Shown piece after piece: positions 1 through 8,935 of a stretch of 64,000 bases of DNA. The DNA lies in the NCBI GenBank assembly GCA_001512695.1, contig LFSJ01000227.1:1-64000 (forward strand), read 5' to 3'. Numbering within the stretch: the stretch's first letter is position 1; the number at the start of each line of letters is the position of its first letter. A program made the position numbers and the translations under genes. The notes below the pieces were generated by a model. It had not been told where the DNA came from. It saw nothing but the letters and a program-made list of their open reading frames with translations, and did not search any database. The stretch is from Tepidanaerobacter sp. DTU063. GTDB lineage: Bacteria > Bacillota > Thermosediminibacteria > Thermosediminibacterales > Tepidanaerobacteraceae.

Positions 1-1
1 T

Positions 2-1288
2 AAGTCTATCATTCCTGAAGATTTAAGATGGAGAAACTGGGCAAAAGATGAAGAAGGAATGACAGGAGATGAACTATTAGAATTTGTAAATGAAAGGTTA
101 TTTAAGGAATTAAAAGATTTAACAGTAGATGAAACGACAGACAAAAGGGCTTTAATTGTTAAAACAGTATTTGAAGATAGTTATAATTATATGAAATCAG
201 GAACTCTTCTTCGCCAAGTTATAAATAAATTAAATGAATTAGATTTTGACGATTATGAAGATAGACATGCCATCAATGATATCTATGAGACAATATTGAG
301 GGATTTGCAAAGTGCTGGCAATGCAGGTGAATATTACACACCAAGGGTTTTAACAGATTTTATAATCGAGATGTTAAATCCACAAATAGGGGAAAAAATA
401 GCAGACTTTGCCTGCGGTACAGGAGGATTTTTAGTATCAGCATTAAAACATTTGGAAAAACAAATAAAAACTGTGGAGGATAGGAGAATAGTCCAATCTT
501 CACTGTTTGGAATAGAAAAGAAACCCCTTCCACACCTCTTATGTATGACAAATATGTTATTGCATGATATAGATAGTCCAAATATCTTAAGGGATAATTC
601 CCTTTCAACTAACGTAAGGGATTATACAGAAAAGGATAAATATGATGTGATAGCCATGAATCCACCTTTTGGCGGAATAGAAGAAGACGGCATTCAAATT
701 AATTTTCCTGCCGAATTTAGAACATCAGAAACTGCAGACCTGTTCATGACACTCATAATGTTTAGATTAAAAGAAGGGGGCAGAGCAGGTGTTATACTGC
801 CGGATGGATTTTTATTCGGAGATGACAATGCAAAGATCGCAATAAAGAAGAAACTGCTTAGTGAATTCAATTTACATACTATTGTTAGATTGCCCAATGG
901 AGTATTTGCACCATATACCTCTATTGCTACTAATATATTGTTTTTTGATAAAACAAAACCTACGGAGAAGATAGATTATTACCAAGTACCTCTACCAAAA
1001 GATTTAAAAAATGGATTTACTAAGACAAAACCATTTAAAACAGAGCACTTACAAGGAGTAAAAGCTTGGTGGCGCAATAGAGACAAAGAAGATAAAAATG
1101 CTTATTCAGTAACTATAGAAGAAATAGAAAAAGCAAATTACAATTTGGACTTTAAAAATCCTAATAACGGAAACAAAGAAAAGGAATACAGTTTACATGA
1201 GCTTTTAACTATGATGAAAGAGAAGTCTCGTAATATCCAAAGATTAATAGGAGAGCTTTCAGAAGTATTGAAGGGAGTTGAAGAATAA
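2..1288 (+). CDS. hsdM: Type I restriction-modification DNA methyltransferase subunit (HsdM), 5' end outside window
   Basis: The reading frame is open from the first bases of the window, so the true start lies upstream. The visible 428 residues cover most of an N6-adenine methylase M subunit. Upstream of the first ATG (position 59) the frame encodes IIPEDLRWRNWAKDEEG, typical HsdM N-terminal sequence, so that ATG is internal. The SAM-binding motif I is FACGTGGF and the catalytic NPPF motif lies in AMNPPFGG. The family methylates adenine at sites chosen by HsdS and is also required for cleavage with HsdR. The gene ends two bases before the hsdS start. The partner hsdS is truncated, so specific methylation from this locus is doubtful unless another S subunit exists. 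Confidence 0.93.
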   Translation, partial: KSIIPEDLRWRNWAKDEEGMTGDELLEFVNERLFKELKDLTVDETTDKRALIVKTVFEDSYNYMKSGTLLRQVINKLNELDFDDYEDRHAINDIYETILRDLQSAGNAGEYYTPRVLTDFIIEMLNPQIGEKIADFACGTGGFLVSALKHLEKQIKTVEDRRIVQSSLFGIEKKPLPHLLCMTNMLLHDIDSPNILRDNSLSTNVRDYTEKDKYDVIAMNPPFGGIEEDGIQINFPAEFRTSETADLFMTLIMFRLKEGGRAGVILPDGFLFGDDNAKIAIKKKLLSEFNLHTIVRLPNGVFAPYTSIATNILFFDKTKPTEKIDYYQVPLPKDLKNGFTKTKPFKTEHLQGVKAWWRNRDKEDKNAYSVTIEEIEKANYNLDFKNPNNGNKEKEYSLHELLTMMKEKSRNIQRLIGELSEVLKGVEE

Positions 1289-1289
1289 A

Positions 1290-1685
1290 ATGGACATACA
1301 AGGTCTAAAAAATAAAATTCTTCAACTTGCTATACAGGGAAAACTAGTTGCCCAAGACCCTAACGATGAACCAGCATCTGTACTTTTAGAAAGGATTAAG
1401 GAAGAAAGGGAAATGTTAATCAAGGAAGGGAAGATAACGAAACAAAAGCCACTTCCAGAGATAACAGAGGAAGAAAAACCTTTTGAGATACCAGATAATT
1501 GGGAATGGGTGAGGTTGGGGGAGATAGGTGCAATTGTAGGAGGAGGTACACCTAAAACAACAGTTAAGGAATACTGGGAAGGAGGAACAATTCCTTGGAT
1601 TACCCCAGCAGATTTAAGCAATCATACAGGTAAACAAAACTACCATTCAAACCATATGAACAATTTGATAAGAAGGCATTGTTAG
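1290..1685 (+). pseudogene. hsdS: Truncated type I restriction specificity subunit (HsdS), N-terminal fragment
   Basis: Translation from ATG 1290 gives about 131 residues. They match the N-terminal end of HsdS: a leading helical segment (LKNKILQLAIQGKLV), a linker and the start of the first target recognition domain (IPDNWEWVRLGEIG, then GGGTPKT and PWITPADLS). A normal HsdS has about 400 residues with two recognition domains. Here the match stops near base 1630 and the frame ends in unrelated sequence at 1685. Bases after about 1634 encode the tail of another protein in a different frame, so a deletion probably joined two genes. A one-domain S fragment of this length is unlikely to work. Confidence 0.8.
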
Positions 1686-1765
1686 AGAGACAATCCCTTT
1701 ATAAAGAGATATGCAAAAAGATATGGGATGTAAATAAAATTGATTTATTAGCAAATAGTTATTAA
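1634..1765 (+). pseudogene. C-terminal remnant of an unidentified gene fused behind hsdS
   Basis: A frame different from hsdS is open from about 1634 to the stop TAA at 1763-1765. It reads like a real protein end (LPFKPYEQFDKKALLERQ, then YKEICKKIW), with charged helical character. It has no start codon or ribosome binding site of its own. I do not recognise the family. It probably marks the downstream edge of the deletion that removed most of hsdS and whatever lay between. Confidence 0.4.
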
Positions 1766-1778
1766 AGTGGGGAAAAGA

Positions 1779-1804
1779 GAAGGGTAAATTTTAACCCTTC
1801 TTTT
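1779..1804. terminator. Hairpin terminator between the hsd remnant and the HxlR gene
   Basis: GAAGGGT pairs with ACCCTTC across an 8-nt A/T loop and is followed by TTTT on the plus strand. On the minus strand A-rich flanks give a matching T-rich tail, so it may serve both converging units. Confidence 0.65.
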
Positions 1805-1816
1805 GTATTAAACAGT

Positions 1817-2119
1817 TTATGCCCCAAGATATTTTTCCTCCAGTTCCTCCAAGTGATTGAAAATGTGGACCAAATCCTCACCAAAACTATTGAGACGGTA
1901 ATGGATTTTACTGCCTTCTTCTTGTCTTATTATGACATTTTTGCTTAAGAGGATTTTTAGTTTTCTATTCAATTCTGTATGACTCAAATAAGGTATGCTT
2001 TTGAGGATCGTCGTATAGTTTTCATTGCCTAGGGCAATAGATTTTATAATTTCAGGGACCCAGGTTAACTTGATTAATTCATGCAATATTTCAAAGCCAG
2101 AAGACACCTTATTTGACAT
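1817..2119 (-). CDS. HxlR-family winged-helix transcriptional regulator
   Basis: The protein of 100 residues has the compact winged-helix pattern of HxlR proteins: a conserved Trp near the N-terminus (TWVPEIIKSIALG), the helix-turn-helix (SIPYLSHTELNRKLKIL) and a wing ending in HYRLNSFGEDL. I chose the internal ATG (MSNKVSSG) because GAGGTG lies five bases upstream; a TTG start 28 codons earlier has no such site. HxlR regulators often respond to electrophiles, redox stress or metabolites. The gene is divergent from dps with about 100 bp between them, so control of dps is a reasonable guess but not shown. Confidence 0.8.
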   Translation of the reverse strand: MSNKVSSGFEILHELIKLTWVPEIIKSIALGNENYTTILKSIPYLSHTELNRKLKILLSKNVIIRQEEGSKIHYRLNSFGEDLVHIFNHLEELEEKYLGA

Positions 2120-2162
2120 ATTTTCACCTCTACTAACATTTTTGTTCCTTTTTGTTCTTATA

Positions 2163-2177
2163 ATTATATCATATAAT
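2163..2177. promoter_or_regulatory. 7-1-7 palindrome upstream of dps (possible PerR/Fur-type operator)
   Basis: ATTATAT-C-ATATAAT is a perfect inverted repeat in the divergent region between the HxlR gene and dps. Its 7-1-7 form is that of Fur/PerR boxes, and PerR is known to control dps-like mrgA in Bacillus subtilis. The match to the PerR consensus is only partial, and HxlR binding is equally possible. Confidence 0.35.
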
Positions 2178-2223
2178 ATGGTTAGGTTGTCTATAAATGA
2201 CAAAATTTAAAGGAGGTTGTGTT

Positions 2224-2658
2224 ATGCATCATTATGATTTGCTACAAAAATATTTGTCAAATTTAGCAGTGCTTAATATTAAAATGCACAATATTCATTG
2301 GAACGTTGTCGGAAAACAATTTATAGCGGTTCATGAATTCACAGAAGGAATCTATGATAAACTTTTTGAGCAATTGGACGAAGTAGCAGAACTGTTAAAA
2401 ATGAAAGGTGTCATGCCGCTGTCAACAGTAGCAGAATATCTGGAGAATTCGAGCATTGAAGAGATTAAAGCCAAGGACTTCGCAATTGAAGAATCACTTG
2501 AAATCGTGAAAAAGGATTTAGAAGCAATGAAAGAATTAGCTACAACAATTAGAAATGCAGCAGATGAAGAAGGAGATTTTGAAACCGTAGCAATGTTTGA
2601 AGATTTCGTTGCAGAGTACAGCAAGAACATTTGGTTCGTTGACGCAATGCTTAAGTAA
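2224..2658 (+). CDS. dps: Dps-family DNA-protection / mini-ferritin protein
   Basis: The protein has 144 residues, the usual Dps length. It contains the ferroxidase signature NIKMHNIHWNVVGKQF and the downstream HEFTEGIYDKLFEQLDEVAE, giving the His, Asp and Glu ligands that neighbouring subunits share at the dimer interface. Dps forms a 12-subunit shell that oxidises and stores iron using hydrogen peroxide. The start is ATG 2224, behind AAAGGAGG; an upstream in-frame ATG would place that site inside the coding region. The gene stands alone, between a divergent HxlR gene and a strong terminator. Confidence 0.93.
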   Translation: MHHYDLLQKYLSNLAVLNIKMHNIHWNVVGKQFIAVHEFTEGIYDKLFEQLDEVAELLKMKGVMPLSTVAEYLENSSIEEIKAKDFAIEESLEIVKKDLEAMKELATTIRNAADEEGDFETVAMFEDFVAEYSKNIWFVDAMLK

Positions 2659-2670
2659 GCTGGGGATACA

Positions 2671-2713
2671 AAGCTTCCCTGAAATGGCTTGACCATTTCA
2701 GGGAAGCTTTTAA
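2671..2713 (+). terminator. Rho-independent terminator of dps
   Basis: A 17-bp stem (arms begin AAGCTTCCCTGAAATGG) with a 5-nt loop is followed by a short T-rich tail. It starts 12 bases after the dps stop. Confidence 0.85.
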
Positions 2714-2717
2714 TTTA

Positions 2718-2840
2718 ACTGGCACCTTTGCGTTGCTTGCGCTGCCTGGAATCATATATCTAGTTATTGCCAAGAAAATAAAAACTGATAGCAAGCGAAA
2801 ATCTGCCGAAGTGAACTGTAAGAACACCGTGCATCCATAG
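2718..2840 (+). pseudogene. Possible C-terminal remnant of a membrane protein
   Basis: A 40-codon open stretch reads TGTFALLALPGIIYLVIAKK and then a charged tail, ending at TAG 2838. A hydrophobic helix followed by a basic tail is typical of the last membrane span of a transporter. There is no start codon or ribosome binding site, and the frame runs back into the dps terminator. I treat it as a probable gene relic and cannot name the family. Confidence 0.3.
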
Positions 2841-2992
2841 TTGGTTTTTATAAAATTTAATAATCAATAGAATTTTATTAAAAATAATCTTAATTAAATG
2901 GCAGTTTATTGTTATTATATATATATACATAGATAATAACAGGTGAAGCCGATGCTATTAAGGCACATTAGCTGTAAGAGAGGTCAGTTGAA

Positions 2993-3640
2993 ATGGTTTT
3001 GTGGGGAATCTTTGTTAGCGCTTTTTTGATTGGTTTTTCGGGGGCCATGATGCCAGGGCCATTGTTGGGAGTCACCATCGATGGCAGCCTCAAAAGGGGA
3101 TGGATAGCGGGACCATTGACGGTATTAGGCCACGGAATACTGGAGTTTTTATTAATCATCATCATGTTGTTCGGCCTAAAGGACTTCTTTGCCAATCCGA
3201 CAGTTGCGGGGCTTATCGGACTGTGTGGCGGTGCTTTTCTGGCGTGGATGGGATATGGGATGATAAAGTCCGGCATAAACAAGACGGTTTCTTTGGAGAA
3301 TCGAGAAGCAAATAACAGTTCGGGCATGGGAAACCTTGTATTAGCAGGAGCTCTTGTAAGCTCCACCAATCCTTACTTTATTCTATGGTGGGCCTCAACG
3401 GGCATGGAATCGATACGCCAGTCGTATGCTTATGGTGTAATTGGTGTATTGGCCTTTTTTGCAGGCCACATTTTATCTGACCTTGTATGGTATTCGTCAG
3501 TAGCCACGGCATTTTCCAAGGGTAAGAAGCTGATAAGCGATGCAGTGTATCAATGGCTTATCGTCTTACTAGGGATATTCATCACGGTTTTTTCCATATA
3601 TTTTATAGGCAGCGGCTGGAAGATGCTTGTGAACCCTTGA
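2993..3640 (+). CDS. LysE-family translocator (amino-acid or metabolite exporter)
   Basis: The protein has 215 residues with about six membrane spans. The N-terminal span carries the LysE/RhtB hallmark GFSGAMMPGPLLGVTI, and the fourth region has TNPYFILWWAS, where family members show a conserved Asn-Pro. The family exports amino acids or related small molecules using the proton gradient. AGAGGT precedes the ATG. It lies 60 bp upstream of a hybrid histidine kinase with no terminator between them, so the two may be co-transcribed. The substrate cannot be read from the sequence. Confidence 0.85.
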   Translation: MVLWGIFVSAFLIGFSGAMMPGPLLGVTIDGSLKRGWIAGPLTVLGHGILEFLLIIIMLFGLKDFFANPTVAGLIGLCGGAFLAWMGYGMIKSGINKTVSLENREANNSSGMGNLVLAGALVSSTNPYFILWWASTGMESIRQSYAYGVIGVLAFFAGHILSDLVWYSSVATAFSKGKKLISDAVYQWLIVLLGIFITVFSIYFIGSGWKMLVNP

Positions 3641-3700
3641 GAAATAAAGCCTCTTGTGTCGGTATACGGGGTAATTTGCGATATCCTGGGAGGGATGTTT

Positions 3701-5689
3701 ATGACCGGGAAAAAAGACCAATCCTCCACGGACAAAAAAATTAGTATGACGGCAATGTTTTCCAAAGGGATGGAAATCTTTGATGATGCAATCATCGGCC
3801 TTACACGGGATTTTAGAGTTTCAGTGTGGAGCAAAGGTGCCGAGAAGAAATTTGGTTATAACAAGAGTGAAATAATCGGAAAGAGTATAAAGACATTGGT
3901 TCCCGAAGACAAATTGAATGAGATAGAAGAGGAAATAAAAATAATCGCGGCGGGCAAGGTCATTGAATGTTATGAGACTGTCAGGTTGCACAAAGATGGC
4001 AAGCCCGTAGATGTATCAATAACAATAGCACCGATTTTTGGTTCGAATGGGACTTTCAAGGGAGCTGTCGCAATATATAAAGATGTTTCGGAAAAGAAAG
4101 AGCTGGTAAAAAAGCTGAACGAGTACGAAAAGAAATGTATGGTTGCCCTTGAGGGAGGGCAATTCGGCTTATGGGAACTTGATATTAGGAACAATACGAT
4201 ATACCATTTCAACAACTGGGAAAAGACCCTTGGCTATGAAGCTAATGATTTGGACCACATTGATAAATGGACATCATTTGTACACCCCGATGACCTGCCG
4301 GTTGTGACCGACAAGTACCACAGGCATTTGGAAAGGCAGGACGAATTTGTTGTGGAGTACCGCTTTAGGTGTAAAAATAATGCCTATAAATGGATAAGGT
4401 CTAAAGGAAGAATCAGTGAATGGGACGAGGATGGCAGGCCTTCAATGATGATAGGGACTAATGAAGACATAACAAAGGAAAGGCTGATACAGGAAGAACT
4501 CAAAGAGAAATACGAACAGCTGGCTATACTGAAACAGGAGGCGGAAAGCGCCAATAAAGCGAAGTCGCGATTTTTGGCCAATATTAGCCATGAAATAAGG
4601 ACTCCGATGAATGGCGTGATCGCGACTATACAACTGCTTCAATCTAGCAATCTCAGCGATGAGCAGAGAAAATACGTCAATTTATTAAAAAATTCCGCTG
4701 ATGACCTTGTTGCGATTATTGACAGCCTTTTGGATATAGCTAAATTAGAATCTGGCAAAATAGAGCTTAGCAGGGAGGCCTTTGACCTCAGGGAAACCGT
4801 AAACAGCATTTATAACAATTTTTTAATAGCCGCCAATCAGAAAGGTTTAGAGGCGGGCTGCTACTTGGATCCCAATATCAACTATGATGTTATAGGTGAT
4901 GAACTGAGATTAAGGCAGATATTGACAAACCTGCTTAGTAACGCAGTTAAGTTCACCGATAAAGGATTTATTTCATTCAGGACAAAACTAATATCATCGG
5001 ACGATGACCAGCAAAAGATTGAATTCAGCGTCAAGGATACCGGCATAGGAATAGATGAAAGCTATAAACCCTTCATATTTCAAAGCTTTTCCCAAGGAGA
5101 CCTGTCAAAAAAGAAAAAATACAAAGGTACGGGCCTTGGCCTTGCAATTTCAAAACAGCTTGCCGAGCTGATGGATGGCGACATTCATTTTGAAAGTGAA
5201 GTCGGGAAGGGAAGCACTTTTTACTTTACCTGCACTTTAAAAAAACAGAGGAATTTAGCCGATCATGAGATAGTAAAAAGCTCCACAGAAACAAAGGAAG
5301 AACGCAGACAAATAACCAGCGAAAAGGTTGTCTTATGTGTAGAAGATGATTTAATCAACCAGGAAATCATGGAAAGCATAATTATCAAGAAAGGCTATAA
5401 GTATTTAGCTGCATACGATGGCAACGAGGCGCTGGAAAAACTAAAAGAAAGCAGGGTAGACTTAATCCTAATGGACATACAACTGCCCGGCTTAAATGGA
5501 TATGAACTCACCAAGATCATACGGGACATGGAATACAGTAAGCGGAGCATACCCATAATAGCAATGACGGCATATGCCATGCATGAAGACAGGGATAAGT
5601 GCATTGAAGCAGGGATGGATGATTACATATCGAAACCCATTGATATTGAAAAGCTGTATAGTATCCTAGATGCATACTTGGGGAATTGA
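3701..5689 (+). CDS. Hybrid sensor histidine kinase with two PAS domains and a receiver domain
   Basis: From ATG 3701 (behind GGGAGG) the protein has 662 residues and no membrane span, so it is cytosolic. In order: PAS (about 20-135), PAS with PAC segment (about 150-275), a short coiled coil, HisKA with the phosphorylated His at about 297 in ANISHEIRTPMNG, HATPase with N box NLLSNAVKFTD, G1 DTGIGI and G2 GTGLGLAIS, and a receiver domain with acceptor Asp about 592 in LILMDIQLPG. The phosphorelay probably passes His to Asp within the protein and then to an unlinked phosphotransferase. Neighbouring Spo0E and GGDEF-EAL genes suggest a role in lifestyle or sporulation control, by inference only. 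Confidence 0.92.
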   Translation: MTGKKDQSSTDKKISMTAMFSKGMEIFDDAIIGLTRDFRVSVWSKGAEKKFGYNKSEIIGKSIKTLVPEDKLNEIEEEIKIIAAGKVIECYETVRLHKDGKPVDVSITIAPIFGSNGTFKGAVAIYKDVSEKKELVKKLNEYEKKCMVALEGGQFGLWELDIRNNTIYHFNNWEKTLGYEANDLDHIDKWTSFVHPDDLPVVTDKYHRHLERQDEFVVEYRFRCKNNAYKWIRSKGRISEWDEDGRPSMMIGTNEDITKERLIQEELKEKYEQLAILKQEAESANKAKSRFLANISHEIRTPMNGVIATIQLLQSSNLSDEQRKYVNLLKNSADDLVAIIDSLLDIAKLESGKIELSREAFDLRETVNSIYNNFLIAANQKGLEAGCYLDPNINYDVIGDELRLRQILTNLLSNAVKFTDKGFISFRTKLISSDDDQQKIEFSVKDTGIGIDESYKPFIFQSFSQGDLSKKKKYKGTGLGLAISKQLAELMDGDIHFESEVGKGSTFYFTCTLKKQRNLADHEIVKSSTETKEERRQITSEKVVLCVEDDLINQEIMESIIIKKGYKYLAAYDGNEALEKLKESRVDLILMDIQLPGLNGYELTKIIRDMEYSKRSIPIIAMTAYAMHEDRDKCIEAGMDDYISKPIDIEKLYSILDAYLGN

Positions 5690-5707
5690 CACATTCTATC
5701 GCGAATT

Positions 5708-5733
5708 ACACCCTTGCAAGGGTGTTTATTTTT
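5708..5733 (+). terminator. Terminator after the hybrid kinase
   Basis: ACACCCTTG pairs with CAAGGGTGT directly, followed by TTTATTTTTTT. It starts 18 bases after the kinase stop. Confidence 0.85.
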
Positions 5734-5834
5734 TTGTATTAAGGGCATTGCGGGATACGACAGCATCCAAATTGCCTTAACATGTTAGGCTTCAACTAAA
5801 ATAATAATGTCTAATTATTTCGCATTTTAGCATA

Positions 5835-5863
5835 TTGTGCAACTTATCGTAAAATGGTATAAT
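5835..5863 (+). promoter_or_regulatory. Promoter of the TetR-family gene, with a possible operator
   Basis: TTGTGC and TATAAT are separated by 17 bp. Eight bases downstream lies the palindrome CGAATGTTCG (5872-5881), at or just after the expected start of transcription. It could be an autoregulatory operator. Confidence 0.65.
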
Positions 5864-5940
5864 ATGCCTAACGAATGTTCGATAGATAAAACAATGAGAT
5901 TTAGCACACTAGTTTTTTTAAAAAGCTTGGAGGGCTATAC

Positions 5941-6534
5941 TTGTTAAGCACAAATGATAAAATTAAGTATGTTGCCTTTAAGCTATTTTTAGAAAAGGGA
6001 TATGAGGCTACAAATATAAGGGAAATATGCAGGGAAGTAGGGATAAAACCATCCTCTTTGTACTTTTACTTTAAGTCGAAACAAGAATTATTTTTTAGAA
6101 TTTACGACGAGGTGTGGGAAGACAAGATAAGATTTATTGAAAGCATTGAAGATCTGAAACAAGATATACCACCGGATATAAAATTATACACCCTGTTTAA
6201 GAGCATTATAGAATACTGCTCTAAGGACATATCCAAGCAAAAGTTCTTGCTCAGATATCACCTCTTCACCCCAAAGGAGTTAATGAATGCCTTGCGGGAC
6301 AAATTTAAGTACTGGATCTACAAGGAAGATAACATTATCGCAGATTTAGTAAAGGAATGCATGGACAGGAGGATAATCGGCAGTGGCAGGACTGTTGCTG
6401 ATTATGTCAAGGATTATACTAGATTTACCAATTTTCAGATCGTTGAAATGATTATTTCCAACATCAAGATTAGCAGCAGGGAAATCCATGATCTTTGGAC
6501 AAAGTTTTGGAACAGCAATTTTTTAAATCAATAA
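5941..6534 (+). CDS. TetR/AcrR-family transcriptional regulator
   Basis: The protein has 197 residues starting at TTG, with GGAGG eight bases upstream. The N-terminal helix-turn-helix is clear: KYVAFKLFLEKGYEATNIRE, then GIKPSSLYFYFKSKQELF. The C-terminal ligand-binding part is diverged, as usual for the family. TetR proteins normally repress neighbouring or own genes until a ligand binds. The next genes are a Spo0E-like protein and a c-di-GMP enzyme, about 65 bp downstream, which makes them the first candidates for control. Confidence 0.88.
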   Translation: MLSTNDKIKYVAFKLFLEKGYEATNIREICREVGIKPSSLYFYFKSKQELFFRIYDEVWEDKIRFIESIEDLKQDIPPDIKLYTLFKSIIEYCSKDISKQKFLLRYHLFTPKELMNALRDKFKYWIYKEDNIIADLVKECMDRRIIGSGRTVADYVKDYTRFTNFQIVEMIISNIKISSREIHDLWTKFWNSNFLNQ

Positions 6535-6600
6535 ATCAAAGCAATATCGGAATCTGTTTTTATTGTATTTCAAAATAGAAAGGTTAAATGTTTTAGGGAC

Positions 6601-6804
6601 ATGAAAAAGAAACCTTTGGCAGAGTATGATAAGGAAGTGTGCATCTTAAATGAAATAGAAAAAACCAGGGAAGAAATGCACAAAATGATAAAACTTGAGA
6701 AAAGCGTCACATTCGATGATGAGACAATTATGATGAGCCAGCACCTGGACAAGCTAATAGTCGAGTATTTAAGATATTCAGGAGGAAAGCAAAGTGGAGA
6801 ATAA
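6601..6804 (+). CDS. Spo0E-family aspartyl-phosphate phosphatase (small)
   Basis: The protein has 67 residues. It is helical and carries the Spo0E signature in the form SQHLDKLIVEYLR (family form SQELDxLI). A helical hairpin of this kind removes the phosphate from Spo0A and so delays sporulation in Bacillus. The ribosome binding site is poor (TTAGGGAC just before ATG), suggesting low expression. Its last 11 bases overlap the start of the following PAS-GGDEF-EAL gene, so translation of the two is probably coupled. Which regulator it acts on here is not known. Confidence 0.75.
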   Translation: MKKKPLAEYDKEVCILNEIEKTREEMHKMIKLEKSVTFDDETIMMSQHLDKLIVEYLRYSGGKQSGE

Positions 6805-8935
6805 GCCTGAGAATCACAAGACAAAAAAAGAGAGTCCCTATACAATGATGACAGAAATTGACGGAATAGAGCTAATAAAAGAGGATTTTGCGTGTAAGGA
6901 TTATCTCTATGATATGTTGCTGATGTTTAATACCCTGTTTCTCAATTCACCCTATGCCGTAATTATCCTGGACAAGGAACAGAGAATCGTCAATATAAGC
7001 AAAAAATTTACTGAAATTTTTCAATACAAGCCCCATGAAGCAAAAGGGAAGTACATCAACCAACTAGTTGCATCCCCGGAAAATAGGGCGCAAATAGATA
7101 GCAATATTCAATTAATCTACAATGGTGAAATCATCAAGCAGGAAGGTAAGAGAAGGCGTAAAGATGGCAAATCGATATATGTAGAAATAATGGGATACCC
7201 GGTGATAAACCATAAGTCTATCATCGGGGCATATGTTATATATAACGATATTTCGGAAAAAAAGGCTTACGAAGGACAGTTGGAACTATTTAAGAAAATA
7301 CTGCAAAACAATTCTGAGGGCGTAGTAATTACTGATACAAGGGGAAATATAGAGTGGATAAATACAGCCTTTGAAAAAACAACCGGATATCCGCTATCAG
7401 AAATAAAGGGCCGAAATATGAATATCCTAAAATCAGGAATTCAGGACAAGTCCTTTTATACGAGCCTGTGGAATGAGTTGACTGGGGAAGGGAAATGGAG
7501 TGGTGAGGTATGGAATAAGACAAAGAAGGGTGAGATATATTCCGAGTGGCTGACAATAAGCAGCATTGAAGATAATTTTGGCAATACAACACATTATGTA
7601 GGTATATTCAAAGACCTTACTGAAAAAAAGAAAATCGACAGGCGGATGGCCGAACTACAGCAAAAAGACATTTTAACTGGACTGTACAACAGGGACTATT
7701 TTTTCAAACTGGTAGATAGCCAAATCAAAAACAGCACAGATTCTGAACAATTTTCAATCATCTTCATAGATATTGAAGGCCTAAAAGATGTCAACAATTC
7801 CCTCGGCCATCATGTTGGAGATAAATTACTGGTAGAGCTGTCAAAAAGACTGCGGCTTTTGATGAAGGACGGTTATATACTTTCTAGATGCAGCGGAGAT
7901 GAGTTTGCGGTACTGTGCAGGGAAAAAGACGTGAAAAGTGTGGCGAAAGAGTTCCTGGAAAACATAAAAAGGCCTTTTATTATTGAAAATACGCTTTTAA
8001 ATGTGTCGGCAAATATCGGAATCAGCCGATATCCTGATGACAGCAAAGATGCGGGAAGCTTAATCAGGTATGCAGAGACAGCCATGTATAAATCAAAAGG
8101 CCGACTTCAAGAGAAAATATCCTTTTATTCGAGAGAAATGACGCGGGAAATCGAGGAGAAATTTTATATAGCAAATCTCCTGACAAGAGCAGTGACAAAT
8201 GGCGAGTTCAGCGTCCATTATCAGCCCATATTCGATATAAATGATCCCGAAAATACTGTGGGGATAGAGGCCCTGCTTAGATGGAAAAACCCCGTCTTGG
8301 GCAATGTGGCACCGAATAAGTTTATTCCACTGGCAGAAAAAACCGGATATATAATTTACATCGGAGAATGGGTGCTGAGGCAGGTATGCAAACAAATTAA
8401 ATCATGGGACCAAGCAGGCTACCGTATTTTGCCGGTGGCGATCAATGTTTCGGTAAAACAATTGGAGCAGCTCGACTTTTCAAAAAGAGTCATGGAAATT
8501 GTTAAAGAGTACGGCGTCAAGCCAACCAGGATAGAATTGGAGATAACCGAGAGCGTATCTTCAGGGGATATTAGGACGATTGTGAAAAACATCAGGCATC
8601 TTAAAGAAGCCGGCTTTAAAATCTCCATGGATGATTTCGGAGCGGGCTTTTCATCCCTCGGCCAGATAGACCAGTTTGAGCTGGACAAATTAAAAATAGA
8701 TAAGATTTTCATAGACGGCCTATTAAAATTTTCCAAGAGACAAAACCTGGTAAAATCAATTATTGCGATGGCAAAAAGCCTGAGTTTAACGGTAGTGGCA
8801 GAGGGAATAGAAACCGAGGAGCAATTAATGTATCTCAAGGAATTTGGCTGCAATTTGGGGCAGGGATATTTTTTTAGCAGGCCCATGCCGGCAGAGAAAA
8901 TCGAAATTCTCCTTGACAAATGTAAAAATGATTAG
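6794..8935 (+). CDS. PAS-PAS-GGDEF-EAL cyclic-di-GMP signalling protein
   Basis: The protein has 713 residues with a GTG start behind AGGAGG, and no membrane span. In order: PAS (about 45-160), PAS with PAC (about 165-285), GGDEF (about 295-445) and EAL (about 465-705). The cyclase signature reads SGDEF (about 367-371), a variant found in some active enzymes, and I see no RxxD inhibitory site before it. The EAL domain keeps EALLRW, and the later Asp-Asp-Phe (MDDFGAGFSSL) and E residues (VVAEGIE) of active phosphodiesterases, so at least c-di-GMP breakdown is likely. It overlaps the Spo0E-like gene, an unusual link between c-di-GMP and Spo0A-type phosphatase genes. Confidence 0.93.
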   Translation: MENKPENHKTKKESPYTMMTEIDGIELIKEDFACKDYLYDMLLMFNTLFLNSPYAVIILDKEQRIVNISKKFTEIFQYKPHEAKGKYINQLVASPENRAQIDSNIQLIYNGEIIKQEGKRRRKDGKSIYVEIMGYPVINHKSIIGAYVIYNDISEKKAYEGQLELFKKILQNNSEGVVITDTRGNIEWINTAFEKTTGYPLSEIKGRNMNILKSGIQDKSFYTSLWNELTGEGKWSGEVWNKTKKGEIYSEWLTISSIEDNFGNTTHYVGIFKDLTEKKKIDRRMAELQQKDILTGLYNRDYFFKLVDSQIKNSTDSEQFSIIFIDIEGLKDVNNSLGHHVGDKLLVELSKRLRLLMKDGYILSRCSGDEFAVLCREKDVKSVAKEFLENIKRPFIIENTLLNVSANIGISRYPDDSKDAGSLIRYAETAMYKSKGRLQEKISFYSREMTREIEEKFYIANLLTRAVTNGEFSVHYQPIFDINDPENTVGIEALLRWKNPVLGNVAPNKFIPLAEKTGYIIYIGEWVLRQVCKQIKSWDQAGYRILPVAINVSVKQLEQLDFSKRVMEIVKEYGVKPTRIELEITESVSSGDIRTIVKNIRHLKEAGFKISMDDFGAGFSSLGQIDQFELDKLKIDKIFIDGLLKFSKRQNLVKSIIAMAKSLSLTVVAEGIETEEQLMYLKEFGCNLGQGYFFSRPMPAEKIEILLDKCKND

